The notes under the pieces were generated by a model that worked only from the letters and a program-made list of their open reading frames with translations, made no database searches and was not told where the DNA came from. Of a DNA stretch of 64,000 bases, positions 1 through 8,715 are shown piece by piece (the first letter of the stretch is position 1; every line of letters starts with the position of its first letter). A program made the translations under genes and the position numbers. Source of the DNA: JAGOEY01 sp017997515. GTDB taxonomy: Bacteria > Pseudomonadota > Gammaproteobacteria > Burkholderiales > Burkholderiaceae_C. The DNA lies in NCBI GenBank assembly GCA_026314275.1, contig CP111109.1, positions 1,922,001 to 1,986,000 on the forward strand, given 5' to 3'.

Positions 1-431
1 GTGCTGGTGGACGCCACCAGCACCAGCGGCTGCGAGGCAATCATGCCAATGGGCGTGAAGTCGGTGAGTTTGTATTTGACCGCGCTGGTCACCAGCCGGT
101 TGATGGCGACTTCGTTGTTGGCTCCCACCAGCAGGGTGTAGCCGTCCGGCGCGGCGTTGGCCACTTTCTGCGCGCCAATCGCGCCACCGGCACCGCCGAT
201 GTTCTCGATCACCACCGGCACACCCAGGCGGGTGGACAGCTCCTGCCCAAAGGTGCGCCCGGTCAGGTCGGTGCTGCCACCGGGTGGATAGGCCACCACG
301 ATGGTGATGGGTTTGTTGGGGTAGGTATCACCCTGGGCGCTGGCCGGGTGGCTGGCGAGCAGGGCCAGGCTGCACACACCCAGGGCGAGCTGCGCCAGGT
401 GGGCGCGGCGGAGGATTGGTTTTTTTGGCAT
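1..431 (-). CDS. Bug-family (TctC-like) solute-binding protein, C-terminus off the window
   Basis: Reads leftward off the window edge, so only about 143 N-terminal residues are visible. A signal peptide (basic MPKKPILRRAH, a Leu/Ala core, then ASAQG) is followed by YPNKPITIVVAYPPGG, the hallmark start of periplasmic receptors of the Bug family, and by IENIGGAGGAIGA and PDGYTLLVG, also typical. Such proteins bind carboxylates or related small molecules for tripartite tricarboxylate transporters, though many Bug genes stand alone without membrane subunits. The ligand cannot be read from the sequence. The LysR gene lies 110 bp upstream in the same direction, so local control is plausible. Family is secure; the missing C-terminal half prevents checking for damage. 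Confidence 0.9.
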   Translation of the reverse strand, partial: MPKKPILRRAHLAQLALGVCSLALLASHPASAQGDTYPNKPITIVVAYPPGGSTDLTGRTFGQELSTRLGVPVVIENIGGAGGAIGAQKVANAAPDGYTLLVGANNEVAINRLVTSAVKYKLTDFTPIGMIASQPLVLVASTS

Positions 432-540
432 CGTGGGCTTTCGTTGGGGTAACCCATTCTGAACACGATGGCATGCGGCTGTTGCGCTGAATCGGCAATA
501 TCCTGTGCCGTTTGATGCCATTTCTGCTGTGTGTCCAGGG

Positions 541-1431
541 TTAACCCGTGACAGCTTTCCACACCGCTTCACCCAGGCTGCCCATACGGCGTTTGGGGCG
601 GTACAGGCGCACGTCAAATTTCACTTCCATGGCCTTGTCGCCTGCGCGTGCGAGCTGGCCCGAAGCACAGTCGCGGTGCACCATCGACCAGGGCAGCCAG
701 GCCACCCCCAGGCCCTTGCGCACGTATTCGTACTGTGCGTCGGCAGAGTCACACTCCACCAGCCGCTGCAGCTGGGGCGCACGCGGGTTGTGCGCCAGGT
801 GGTCGTCCACCAGCCGGCCCATGGCCAGGGTGGGGGCATAGGCCAAATACGGCGTGGGTTGCGGCGACGAAAACAGGTGAATGGCCTCGCCCCGGGCATC
901 CGCGCGGGACACGGGCACCAGGCGGTCGGTGGCCACGGTGACATGGGTAAAGCGCCGCGCGTCCAGCCGCAAGGCCAGCGCGGTGTGGTGGTACAGCAGG
1001 GCAAAGTCGGCCTCGTCCTGCTCCAGCATACGCACCACGTCGGCCAGGCTGCGGGTCACGATACACATCTCGGCACCTTGCAGCACGGGCTGCAGGCGCA
1101 CCAGCCAGTCGGCCACCAGCATCCGCGCCAGCGTGCGGCCGGTGGCCAGGCGGATGGTCTGCGCCTGGCGGTTGGCGGCGCTGTGCATTTCGCCGCGTGC
1201 GTCACCCAGGCTGCGCACCATCTGCGACGAGGCTTCGAGAAAGGTTTCACCAGCAGGTGTCGGCCGCACCGGGCTGCCACCCCGCTCCACCAGCGGTGTG
1301 CCGGCCCAGGCCTCCAGCGCCCGGATGCGCCGCCCGAATGCGGGGTGGGTCACATGGCGCAGCTCGGCCGCGCGGCTGAAGCTGCGGGTCTGCGCCAGGG
1401 TGATGAAGTCTTCGAGCCACTTGATGTGCAT
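541..1431 (-). CDS. LysR-family transcriptional regulator
   Basis: 296 residues, the usual length for LysR regulators. The N-terminal winged helix-turn-helix is clear: MHIKWLEDFITLAQTRSFSRAAELRHVTHPAFGRR read in segments matches the family pattern of one Phe-rich helix, SFSRAA, and a recognition helix ending in GRRIRALE. The rest (about residues 90-296) is the periplasmic-binding-protein-like effector domain. It starts 26 bp beyond the 3-prime end of uvrA on the same strand, and the Bug receptor gene follows after 110 bp, so it may regulate that receptor; LysR genes more often control divergent neighbours, so this is only an inference. Effector unknown. Confidence 0.9.
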   Translation of the reverse strand: MHIKWLEDFITLAQTRSFSRAAELRHVTHPAFGRRIRALEAWAGTPLVERGGSPVRPTPAGETFLEASSQMVRSLGDARGEMHSAANRQAQTIRLATGRTLARMLVADWLVRLQPVLQGAEMCIVTRSLADVVRMLEQDEADFALLYHHTALALRLDARRFTHVTVATDRLVPVSRADARGEAIHLFSSPQPTPYLAYAPTLAMGRLVDDHLAHNPRAPQLQRLVECDSADAQYEYVRKGLGVAWLPWSMVHRDCASGQLARAGDKAMEVKFDVRLYRPKRRMGSLGEAVWKAVTG

Positions 1432-1457
1432 GGTGCTGGGCTCCGGTGGCGCAGGGT

Positions 1458-4400
1458 TTACAGAATCCGCTTCAGGTAGGTTCCGGTGTGGCTGGCGGGG
1501 TTGGCCGCAATGTCCTCCGGTGTGCCCACGCCCACCACGGTGCCGCCGCCCGAGCCGCCTTCGGGCCCCATGTCGATGAGCCAGTCGGCGGTTTTGATGA
1601 CGTCGAGGTTGTGCTCGATGATGACGATGGTGTTGCCCGCGTCACGCAGCTGGTGCAGCACCTTGAGCAGCAGGTCGATGTCGGCAAAGTGCAGCCCGGT
1701 GGTGGGCTCGTCCAGGATGTACAGCGTGCGGCCGGTGTCGCGTTTGCTCAGCTCCAACGCCAGCTTTACGCGCTGTGCTTCGCCGCCCGAGAGTGTGGTG
1801 GCCGACTGGCCGAGTTTGATGTAACTCAGACCCACATCCAGGAGGGTATGCAGCTTGCGGGCAATGGTGGGCACGGCCTGCAGGAACGCGTAGGCCACCT
1901 CCACCGTCATGTCCAGAATCTCTGCGATGTTCTTGCCCTTGTAGAGCACCTCCAGCGTTTCGCGGTTGTAGCGCTGGCCTTTGCACACATCACAGGGCAC
2001 ATACACGTCGGGCAGGAAGTGCATCTCCACTTTCACCATGCCGTCGCCCTGGCAGGCCTCGCAGCGGCCACCGGCCACGTTGAAGCTGAAACGGCCGGGG
2101 CCGTAACCGCGTTCACGTGCCACAGGCACTTCGGCCATCAGCTCGCGGATGGGGGTGAACAGCCCGGTGTAGGTGGCCGGGTTGCTGCGCGGTGTGCGCC
2201 CGATGGGCGACTGGTCCACGTTGATGACCTTGTCGAAATGTTCGATGCCTTCGATCGCTTCGTGGGCTGCGGGCTCATCATGCGCACGGTACAGCGTGCG
2301 CGCCACGGCTGCGTAGAGTGTGTCGTTGACGAGCGTGCTTTTGCCCGAGCCCGAGACACCGGTCACACAGGTCAGCAGGCCCACGGGGAAGGCGACACTC
2401 ACGTTTTGGAGGTTGTTGCCAGTGGCACCAATGACACGGATTTCCTGCAGGTCACCCAGCGTGGCGATGTGCGCCGCCTCGCGCGCCGCGCGGCGTTCTG
2501 CGGCGGGGCTGGGGGCAAAACGCGAGGCTTTGGGCGCCACCGCCGCAGCACGTTGCACCACGGGCAGCCACGGTGTGCGGCGCTTCGGCACGGCAATGGT
2601 GCGTGTGCCCGCCAGGTACTGGCCGGTGAGGGAGTCGGGGTTGGCCTGCACCTGCGCAAATGTGCCCTGTGCCATCACGCGGCCACCATGCACCCCGGCA
2701 CCCGGCCCCATGTCGATCACATGGTCGGCGGCGCGGATCATGTCTTCGTCGTGCTCCACCACCAGCACACTGTTGCCAATGTCGCGCAGGTGGCGCAGCG
2801 TGTCGATCAGGCGGTCGTTGTCGCGCTGGTGCAGGCCGATGCTGGGCTCGTCCAGCACATACATCACCCCGGTCAGGCCGGAGCCAATTTGCGACGCCAG
2901 GCGGATGCGCTGGGCCTCACCACCCGACAAGGTTTCGGCACTGCGGTCCAGGCTCAGGTAGTTCAGTCCGACGTCGTTCAGGAACTTCAGGCGCAGGCCG
3001 ATTTCGCGCACGATACGGGCCGCAATTTCGCCTTTGGCGCCGTGCATCTGCAGGCTGTCGAAATAGGCCAGGCTCTCGCGTAATGTGCTGTGGCTGATCT
3101 CGAAGATGGCGCGGCTTTGGTCACCCTCACCCACCTTCACATGCCGCGCTTCCAGCCGCAGGCGTGAGCCGCCGCAGTCGCTGCACGGTTGTGTGCTGCG
3201 GTACCGCGCCAGCTCTTCGCGCACTGCGGTGGAGTCCGTCTCACGGTAACGCCGCTGCATGTTCGGGATGATGCCTTCGAACGGGTGTTTCTTGCTGAGC
3301 TTCTTGCCCTGGGATGCACCCGAGTCCATCACATACTGGAACTTGATGTCCTCGTCGCCCGAGCCATACAGCACCGCCTGTTGCACGGCCGCAGGCAGTG
3401 CATCAAATGGGGCGTCCACATCGAACTTGTAGTATGCGGCCAGGCCTTCGATCAGCGCAAAGTAGTACCCATTGCGGCGGTCCCAGCTTTTGATCGCACC
3501 ACTGGCCAGGCTGAGTGACGGAAACGCCACCACGCGGGTCGGGTCAAACATTTCGGTCACACCCAGGCCGTCACAGCTGGGGCAGGCCCCGGCGGGGGAG
3601 TTGAACGAAAACAGGCGCGGCTCCAGCTCGCTGAGCGAGTAGCTGCACACCGGGCAGGCAAACCGCGCGTTGAACAGGTGCTCGACCCCGGTGTCCATCT
3701 CCAGCGCCAGCACACGCCCGCCGCCGTCCACACCCGCAGCCGCGCCCAGGCGCAACGCGGCTTCAAAACTCTCGGCCAGGCGCTGGCGCACCTGGGCGTA
3801 GGCTTCGGCGTCGCTGGCCGGGCGCACTTTCACGCGGTCAATCACCACGTCGATGTTGTGTTTCTCGGTCTTTTTGAGCGTGGGCAGGTCTTCGAATTCG
3901 TAGGTCGCCCCATCCACGCGGAAGCGCACATAACCCTGCGCCTGCATCTGCGCAAACACCTCGGCAAATTCGCCCTTGCGCTCCCGCGCCACCGGGCACA
4001 GCACCATCAGGCGAGTGTCGGCGGGCAGCGCCAGCACCGCGTCCACCATCTGCGACACGGTTTGCGACTGCAGCGGCAGGCCGTGGTACGGGCAGTACGG
4101 TGTGCCCGCGCGCGCAAACAGCAGGCGCAGGTAGTCGTGGATCTCGGTCACCGTGCCCACGGTGGAGCGCGGGTTGTGGCTGGTGGCCTTTTGCTCGATG
4201 CTGATGGCGGGCGACAGGCCCTCGATCATGTCCACATCGGGTTTGTCCATCAGCTGCAAAAACTGCCGCGCATAGGCCGACAGGCTCTCCACATACCGGC
4301 GTTGCCCCTCGGCATACAACGTGTCAAACGCCAGGCTCGACTTGCCCGAACCCGACAGCCCTGTGATCACCACCAACTGGTTGCGCGGAATGTCGAGGTC

Positions 4401-4508
4401 GATGTTCTTGAGGTTGTGCGTGCGTGCACCGCGGATGCTGATCTGCTGGCGCAGCGCCTGGCCCAGGTAGGCGCCTTCTTTCTGCGCCAGGGACGCGTCC
4501 TCATCCAT
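1458..4508 (-). CDS. uvrA: UvrABC excinuclease subunit A
   Basis: The DNA-damage recognition ATPase of nucleotide excision repair; dimeric UvrA loads UvrB at lesions. Two ABC modules are visible: Walker A GLSGSGKSS near residues 50-58 with a first LSGGEAQR signature, then GVSGSGKSTL with a second LSGGEAQR in the C-terminal half. Zinc modules with paired CxxC motifs are present (CPVC...CPSC and CEAC...CDVC). I start at the ATG at 4508 (1016 residues); the frame stays open to 4637 and a GTG lies at 4556, but the extra residues are not UvrA-like. The Ala/Arg-rich linker between the halves (around RFAPSPAAERRAAREA) makes it longer than the roughly 940 residues of E. coli UvrA. No LexA box was seen upstream. 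Confidence 0.97.
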   Translation of the reverse strand: MDEDASLAQKEGAYLGQALRQQISIRGARTHNLKNIDLDIPRNQLVVITGLSGSGKSSLAFDTLYAEGQRRYVESLSAYARQFLQLMDKPDVDMIEGLSPAISIEQKATSHNPRSTVGTVTEIHDYLRLLFARAGTPYCPYHGLPLQSQTVSQMVDAVLALPADTRLMVLCPVARERKGEFAEVFAQMQAQGYVRFRVDGATYEFEDLPTLKKTEKHNIDVVIDRVKVRPASDAEAYAQVRQRLAESFEAALRLGAAAGVDGGGRVLALEMDTGVEHLFNARFACPVCSYSLSELEPRLFSFNSPAGACPSCDGLGVTEMFDPTRVVAFPSLSLASGAIKSWDRRNGYYFALIEGLAAYYKFDVDAPFDALPAAVQQAVLYGSGDEDIKFQYVMDSGASQGKKLSKKHPFEGIIPNMQRRYRETDSTAVREELARYRSTQPCSDCGGSRLRLEARHVKVGEGDQSRAIFEISHSTLRESLAYFDSLQMHGAKGEIAARIVREIGLRLKFLNDVGLNYLSLDRSAETLSGGEAQRIRLASQIGSGLTGVMYVLDEPSIGLHQRDNDRLIDTLRHLRDIGNSVLVVEHDEDMIRAADHVIDMGPGAGVHGGRVMAQGTFAQVQANPDSLTGQYLAGTRTIAVPKRRTPWLPVVQRAAAVAPKASRFAPSPAAERRAAREAAHIATLGDLQEIRVIGATGNNLQNVSVAFPVGLLTCVTGVSGSGKSTLVNDTLYAAVARTLYRAHDEPAAHEAIEGIEHFDKVINVDQSPIGRTPRSNPATYTGLFTPIRELMAEVPVARERGYGPGRFSFNVAGGRCEACQGDGMVKVEMHFLPDVYVPCDVCKGQRYNRETLEVLYKGKNIAEILDMTVEVAYAFLQAVPTIARKLHTLLDVGLSYIKLGQSATTLSGGEAQRVKLALELSKRDTGRTLYILDEPTTGLHFADIDLLLKVLHQLRDAGNTIVIIEHNLDVIKTADWLIDMGPEGGSGGGTVVGVGTPEDIAANPASHTGTYLKRIL

Positions 4509-4661
4509 CGCCAGGCGGGCGCGGTCACTGGCAGGGGGCGGGAGAGGATGGTTCACGGTGGGGCGCAGGGGGCAAAACTGACCATGATAGAGAAAGAAGG
4601 TCTTCTTCGCCGGTTCTAACAACCAATTGGCGGACAATCACCACTTCTGTCCTCGTTTTGA

Positions 4662-5960
4662 GTGGTGTGCAGCGTGCCGGACCTTTCCGCTTCCCCTTCT
4701 TCTTCCTCTCCCCCCGAACCGTCTTCTCCTGCAGCCCCAGAGGGCCGCAGTGCCACTGCCATGACGCCTCTGGAGCGCCGCGCCAGCCTCTCGCTGGCGG
4801 GCATCTTCGCGCTGCGTATGCTGGGCCTGTTCCTGGTGCTGCCGGTGTTTGCGCTGGAGGCGCGCAAATACCCCGGCGGGGACGACCCGGCCATGGTCGG
4901 GCTGGCGATGGGTATTTATGGCCTGACGCAGGCCTTTTTGCAGATTCCTTTTGGTATCGCTTCCGACCGGCTGGGCCGCAAACGGGTCATCGTGGCCGGT
5001 TTGCTGGTGTTTGCCGCGGGCAGCCTGGTGGCTGCGATGGCCGACAGCCTGGGGGGACTGCTGATCGGCCGCGCGTTGCAAGGTGCTGGGGCGGTGTCTG
5101 CGGCGGTCACTGCCTTGCTGGCCGACCAGACCCGCGATGGTGTACGTACCAAGGCCATGGCGCTGGTGGGCGGCAGCATCGGGCTGATGTTTGCGCTGGC
5201 GCTGGTGCTGGCCCCCATGCTCGCTGCGCTCATCGGTTTGTCGGGCCTGTTTGGTCTGACCTGCGCGCTGGCCTTGGCGGGTATTGCCGTGGTGCTGTGG
5301 GTGGTGCCACCCGAGCCTGTGCGCCATGCCATTGCGCCGCAGGGTCGTTTGGCGGGCATGGCCGAGGTGTGGGCCCAGCCCGACCTGCGGCGTCTGAACC
5401 TGGGGGTGTTTGTGCTGCACACCGTCCAAATGGCCATGTGGGTGGCTGTGCCCGCCATGCTGGTGCAGGCGGGCAGCCCTAAGCAGGAGCACTGGCACAT
5501 CTACCTGCCGGCGGTGGTGTTGTCCTTCATCGTGATGGGCGGGTTGTTTGCCATGGAGCGTGCAGGCCGCTTGCGCGCCGCCTTGCTGGGTGCCATTGCC
5601 TTGGTGCTGGTGGTGCAGCTGGGCCTGGGCGCAGTGGCTGCCAGTGGTGCCGTACCCGTGTTGTGGGTGATGGGCGGACTGCTTTTTATCTTCTTTTGTG
5701 GCTTCAACACGCTGGAGGCCAGCCAGCCCAGCCTGGTGTCGCGTATGGCGCAAGCACCGGTGCGGGGCGCAGCGCTGGGGGCCTACAACACCCTGCAGTC
5801 GCTGGGTCTGTTTGCAGGTGGTGCGCTGGGTGGTGCCTTGGTGCAGTGGGCTGGTGCGCCGATGCTGTTCGGGGTGACCTCCGTGCTGTGTGTGCTGTGG
5901 CTGCTGGTCAGCTGGCCACTGCAGCCCGTGCCACGGCAGGCGGGAGGCGGGGGGCATTAA
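4662..5960 (+). CDS. Major facilitator superfamily transporter, YajR-like
   Basis: A 12-helix inner-membrane carrier. Motif A of the MFS, read as GIASDRLGRKRV, lies between helices 2 and 3, and the N-terminal core RRASLSLAGIFALRMLGLF resembles the YajR group of drug/proton antiporters. 432 residues if translation begins at the GTG at 4662. That start adds a 33-residue Ser/Pro/Ala-rich cytoplasmic leader; the ATG at 4761 (MTPLERRASL) would give a 399-residue protein of ordinary MFS size, and neither start has a strong Shine-Dalgarno sequence. The gene is divergent from uvrA and stands alone. Substrate is not predictable. Confidence 0.9.
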   Translation: MVCSVPDLSASPSSSSPPEPSSPAAPEGRSATAMTPLERRASLSLAGIFALRMLGLFLVLPVFALEARKYPGGDDPAMVGLAMGIYGLTQAFLQIPFGIASDRLGRKRVIVAGLLVFAAGSLVAAMADSLGGLLIGRALQGAGAVSAAVTALLADQTRDGVRTKAMALVGGSIGLMFALALVLAPMLAALIGLSGLFGLTCALALAGIAVVLWVVPPEPVRHAIAPQGRLAGMAEVWAQPDLRRLNLGVFVLHTVQMAMWVAVPAMLVQAGSPKQEHWHIYLPAVVLSFIVMGGLFAMERAGRLRAALLGAIALVLVVQLGLGAVAASGAVPVLWVMGGLLFIFFCGFNTLEASQPSLVSRMAQAPVRGAALGAYNTLQSLGLFAGGALGGALVQWAGAPMLFGVTSVLCVLWLLVSWPLQPVPRQAGGGGH

Positions 5961-6058
5961 CCTGCTGGGCAGCACCGCCCGGTTGGGGCACAATCGCCGC
6001 TCGGCGTCCCTGTGCGTCCCCCACCTATTCTGACTCCCCCATCTACAGGCTCTTAACC

Positions 6059-6604
6059 ATGGCATCCGTCAACAAAGTCATCATCGTCGGCAACCTCGGC
6101 CGCGACCCTGAATCCCGCACCTTCCCCAGCGGCGACCAGGTGTGTAACGTCACCATCGCCACCACCGACAAGTGGAAGGACAAACAGTCCGGCGAAATGC
6201 GCGAAGCCACCGAATGGCACCGCGTCACATTTAATGGCCGCTTGGCCGAAATCGCCGCGCAGTACCTGCGCAAAGGCTCGCAGGTCTACGTTGAAGGCAG
6301 CCTGCGCACCCGCAAATGGACCGACCAGGCCGGTGTTGAAAAATACAGCACCGACATCCGCGCCGACAGCATGCAGATGCTGGGCAGCCGCCAGGGTATG
6401 GGTGGTCCGCAAGGTGGTGGTGATGACGGTTACGACCAAGGTGGCCAAGGCGGTTACGACAACGCGCCCCGCCGTGCGCCCGCACCCGCCCCGGCCTATG
6501 CCCCACGCCCACCGGCTGCCGCACCACGCCAGCCCCAGGCACCCGCCCAGGCCCCCCGCGCGTCCAGCGGGTTTGACGACATGGACGACGACATTCCGTT
6601 CTGA
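6059..6604 (+). CDS. ssb: Single-stranded DNA-binding protein
   Basis: 181 residues. The N-terminal OB fold (about residues 1-110) starts MASVNKVIIVGNLGRDPE and contains the family landmarks EWHRVTFNGRLAEIAAQYL, KGSQVYVEG and RTRKWTDQ. The middle is a flexible Gly/Gln/Pro/Ala-rich linker and the protein ends in the acidic tip DDMDDDIPF, the docking peptide for replication and repair partners. It coats single-stranded DNA in replication, recombination and repair. The frame is open far upstream inside the MFS gene, but the ATG at 6059 gives the conserved SSB N-terminus. An intrinsic terminator follows 27 bp after the stop. The uvrA|MFS-ssb order is common in this family from what I know of it. 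Confidence 0.98.
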   Translation: MASVNKVIIVGNLGRDPESRTFPSGDQVCNVTIATTDKWKDKQSGEMREATEWHRVTFNGRLAEIAAQYLRKGSQVYVEGSLRTRKWTDQAGVEKYSTDIRADSMQMLGSRQGMGGPQGGGDDGYDQGGQGGYDNAPRRAPAPAPAYAPRPPAAAPRQPQAPAQAPRASSGFDDMDDDIPF

Positions 6605-6630
6605 CCTGCCGCCCTCCGCGCAGCTGAACC

Positions 6631-6664
6631 CAGGCCCGTGGCGGTAACGCCCCGGGCCTTTTTG
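6631..6664 (+). terminator. Intrinsic terminator of ssb
   Basis: Inverted repeat AGGCCCG (6632-6638) and CGGGCCT (6653-6659) with a GC-rich loop, followed at once by a run of T. Placed 27 bp after the ssb stop codon. Confidence 0.85.
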
Positions 6665-6679
6665 CTGCTCCATTAGTTT

Positions 6680-6740
6680 GCTATTTAAAACATAGCTGTA
6701 AGCGCCCTATTGGCGGGCGCAGAAGGCTGTTTTGCTCTGT
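6680..6740 (+). repeat. 62-bp three-hairpin repeat, copy A (intergenic)
   Basis: Member of the repeat family described in the findings: GCTAT...CATAGCTG, then GCGC...GGGCGC, then GAAGGC and a T-rich tail. Lies between the ssb terminator and the ABC importer genes. Confidence 0.7.
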
Positions 6741-6745
6741 TTTTT

Positions 6746-6966
6746 GGCATCCAGGCCCTGGGTTGGCGTCTGTGGTGGTGGGGAGGCCAGCGGGGCCGAC
6801 CCCATGCCGCCGATTAGAATCCGTCAATGCAAATAGTTCCTGTTTGCTCTGCGGGCCGTGTGTTGCAACCACCGCACAACCGCCTTGGGGCTCCGTATTT
6901 CCATGCCATTTGATTTTTCGCCGTGTGCGCCCGCCGCACCACTGGCCCTGAACCGGTAACCGTACC
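6746..6966. other. Intergenic stretch with no gene recognised
   Basis: With the terminator and repeat before it, this completes a 362-bp gap between ssb and the ABC permease. I see no convincing coding region (a 28-codon ATG frame at 6826 has no supporting feature), no Fur-box-like palindrome, and no clear sigma-70 promoter, although the importer operon should be transcribed from here. Confidence 0.5.
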
Positions 6967-8556
6967 TTGTCCTTGGTGAACACCGGGCAGGCCCACGCCG
7001 CCCCCGAACACACTCTGCCCGACCTGCCTGCGCGCCGCGCGCGGGCTTTTTCAGGGGTTGCCGCGGCCGCGGTGGCGGTGTCGCTGCTGTCTTTGCTGCC
7101 GCTGGGCTTCATCCTCTGGGTGGGGTACCAGACGGGCTGGCAGGCGGCTGCCGCCATGATCTTCCGCCCGCGTGTGGGCGAGTTGCTGGTCAACACCGCC
7201 TGGCTGGTGCTGCTGGTGGTGCCCTTGTCCACCGTGCTGGCCATAGCACTGGCCTGGCTCACCGAGCGCAGCGACCTGCCCGGTGCGCGCTGGTGGTCGT
7301 GGCTGGCGGTGGCACCGTTGGCGGTGCCCGCGTTTGTGCACAGTTATGGCTGGATCAGCCTGTTTCCCGGCTTTTATGGGCTGCGTGCGGCGGTGGTGGT
7401 GTCGGTGCTGGCCTACTTTCCGTTCCTGTACCTGCCGATCTCGGCGGCCTTGCGGCGGCTGGACCCGGCCATCGAAGACACGGCCGCGTCGCTGGGCCTG
7501 GGCCCGTGGCAGGTGTTTCGCCGCGTGGTGCTGCCGCAGCTGCGCCTGCCGGTGTGGGGCGGTGCCTTGCTGGTGGGGCTGCACCTGCTGGCCGAATACG
7601 GGCTGTTCGTGATGATCCGCTTCGACACCTTCACCACCGCCATCGTGGACCAGTTCCAGTCCAGCTACAGCGGCCCGGCCGCCAACATGCTCGCGGGTGT
7701 GCTGGTGGTGTGCTGTTTTGCCTTGCTGGGGCTGGAGGCGGGTACCCGTGGCGACGAGCGCTATGCACGGGTGGGCACGGGTGCGGCACGGCTGACCGTG
7801 CACCGTGCGCTGGGCCGCTGGACGCTGCCGTGCCTGGCGCTGCCTGCGGGTATTGCGCTCCTGTCGCTGGGGGTGCCGCTGGTCACGCTGGGGCGCTGGC
7901 TGGTGGCGGGTGGGGCGGAGGTGTGGCCCCTGCGCTACATCGGCCCCGCCATCTGGCAGACCGTGGCGCTGGCGCTGGCGGGCGCAGTGCTGACCACGCT
8001 GTGTGCGCTGCCCATGGCCTGGCTGTCGATCCGCCGCCCTGGGCCGCTGCAGCGCCTGCTGGAGGCCTGCAACTACCTGGTGGGGGCGCTGCCCGGGGTG
8101 GTGATTGCGCTGGCGCTGGTCACCGTCACCGTGCGGGTGGCGCTGCCGCTGTACCAGACCGTGGTGACCGTGCTTGCCGCCTATGTGCTGATGTTTTTGC
8201 CGCGTGCGCTGGTCAGCCTGCGTGCGGGGATTGCCCAGGCCCCGGTGGAGCTGGAGTACGCGGCACGCAGCCTGGGGCTGTCGCCGCTGCGCGCCGTCTG
8301 GCGTGTCACGCTGCGCCTGGCCGCGCCGGGTGCCGCCGCCGGAGTGGCCATGGTGTCGCTGGGCATCGCCAATGAACTCACCGCCACCCTGCTGCTGGCC
8401 CCCAACGGCACGCGCACCCTGGCCACTGCCTTCTGGGCCTACAGCAGCGAGATCGACTACGCAGGCGCTGCACCGTATGCGCTGCTGATGGTGCTGCTGT
8501 CGCTGCCGATGACCTGGCTGCTCTATATCCAATCTAAAAAGACCGCTGGAAGGTAA
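6967..8556 (+). CDS. ABC importer permease, two-domain Fbp/SfuB/ThiP type
   Basis: 529 residues with about 12 membrane segments arranged as two homologous permease halves. Each half carries the EAA-type loop that docks the ATPase: DTAASLGLGPWQVFRRVVLPQL in segments in the first half (around residue 175) and YAARSLGLSPLRAVWRVTLR in the second (around residue 435). This duplicated layout is typical of iron(III), thiamine and spermidine-like importers of the Fbp/Afu group. The frame opens with TTG at 6967, and a GTG at 6976 is an equally likely start. The matching ATPase gene follows after 159 bp. No periplasmic receptor gene is adjacent, so the substrate, likely ferric iron, is an inference only. 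Confidence 0.88.
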   Translation: MSLVNTGQAHAAPEHTLPDLPARRARAFSGVAAAAVAVSLLSLLPLGFILWVGYQTGWQAAAAMIFRPRVGELLVNTAWLVLLVVPLSTVLAIALAWLTERSDLPGARWWSWLAVAPLAVPAFVHSYGWISLFPGFYGLRAAVVVSVLAYFPFLYLPISAALRRLDPAIEDTAASLGLGPWQVFRRVVLPQLRLPVWGGALLVGLHLLAEYGLFVMIRFDTFTTAIVDQFQSSYSGPAANMLAGVLVVCCFALLGLEAGTRGDERYARVGTGAARLTVHRALGRWTLPCLALPAGIALLSLGVPLVTLGRWLVAGGAEVWPLRYIGPAIWQTVALALAGAVLTTLCALPMAWLSIRRPGPLQRLLEACNYLVGALPGVVIALALVTVTVRVALPLYQTVVTVLAAYVLMFLPRALVSLRAGIAQAPVELEYAARSLGLSPLRAVWRVTLRLAAPGAAAGVAMVSLGIANELTATLLLAPNGTRTLATAFWAYSSEIDYAGAAPYALLMVLLSLPMTWLLYIQSKKTAGR

Positions 8557-8563
8557 TTTGCTC

Positions 8564-8652
8564 ACCCCCAGGCTTCGCTTGCGCTCTCGCCAACCCCCTT
8601 GCAGGGGGCGACACCAGCGGCCTGGCAAAGCCAGTTCCGCGGTGTCTGCTGG
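8564..8652 (+). repeat. Intergenic repeat of the CCCCCAGGCTTCGC family, copy 1
   Basis: Begins ACCCCCAGGCTTCGC, passes through CCCCCTTGCAGGGGG (a hairpin) and ends CTGGCAAAGCCAG...TCTGCTGG (a second hairpin). Near-identical copies lie at 13233, 33068 and elsewhere in this window. It separates the permease and ATPase genes of one transporter. Confidence 0.8.
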
Positions 8653-8715
8653 TAGTGCCGGACGGCGTGTGGCAAAGGCTCAGCAGTTGCGAAATTTATT
8701 TCACGTCAAGTCACG

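Noticed and set aside
1446..3083. Long open frame on the plus strand opposite uvrA, 545 codons
   Set aside because: It mirrors uvrA codon structure in a GC-rich gene, is rich in His/Gln/Val as expected of an antisense shadow and has no recognisable domain.
4509..4661. LexA (SOS) box between uvrA and the MFS gene
   Set aside because: I looked for CTGT-N8-ACAG-like palindromes and saw none close enough to the consensus.
5663..6058. Upstream extension of the ssb frame
   Set aside because: It overlaps the MFS gene in another phase and would put 132 foreign residues before the conserved SSB start.
6746..6966. Fur box before the iron-type importer
   Set aside because: No 19-bp GATAATGATAATCATTATC-like sequence is apparent, so iron control is not claimed.
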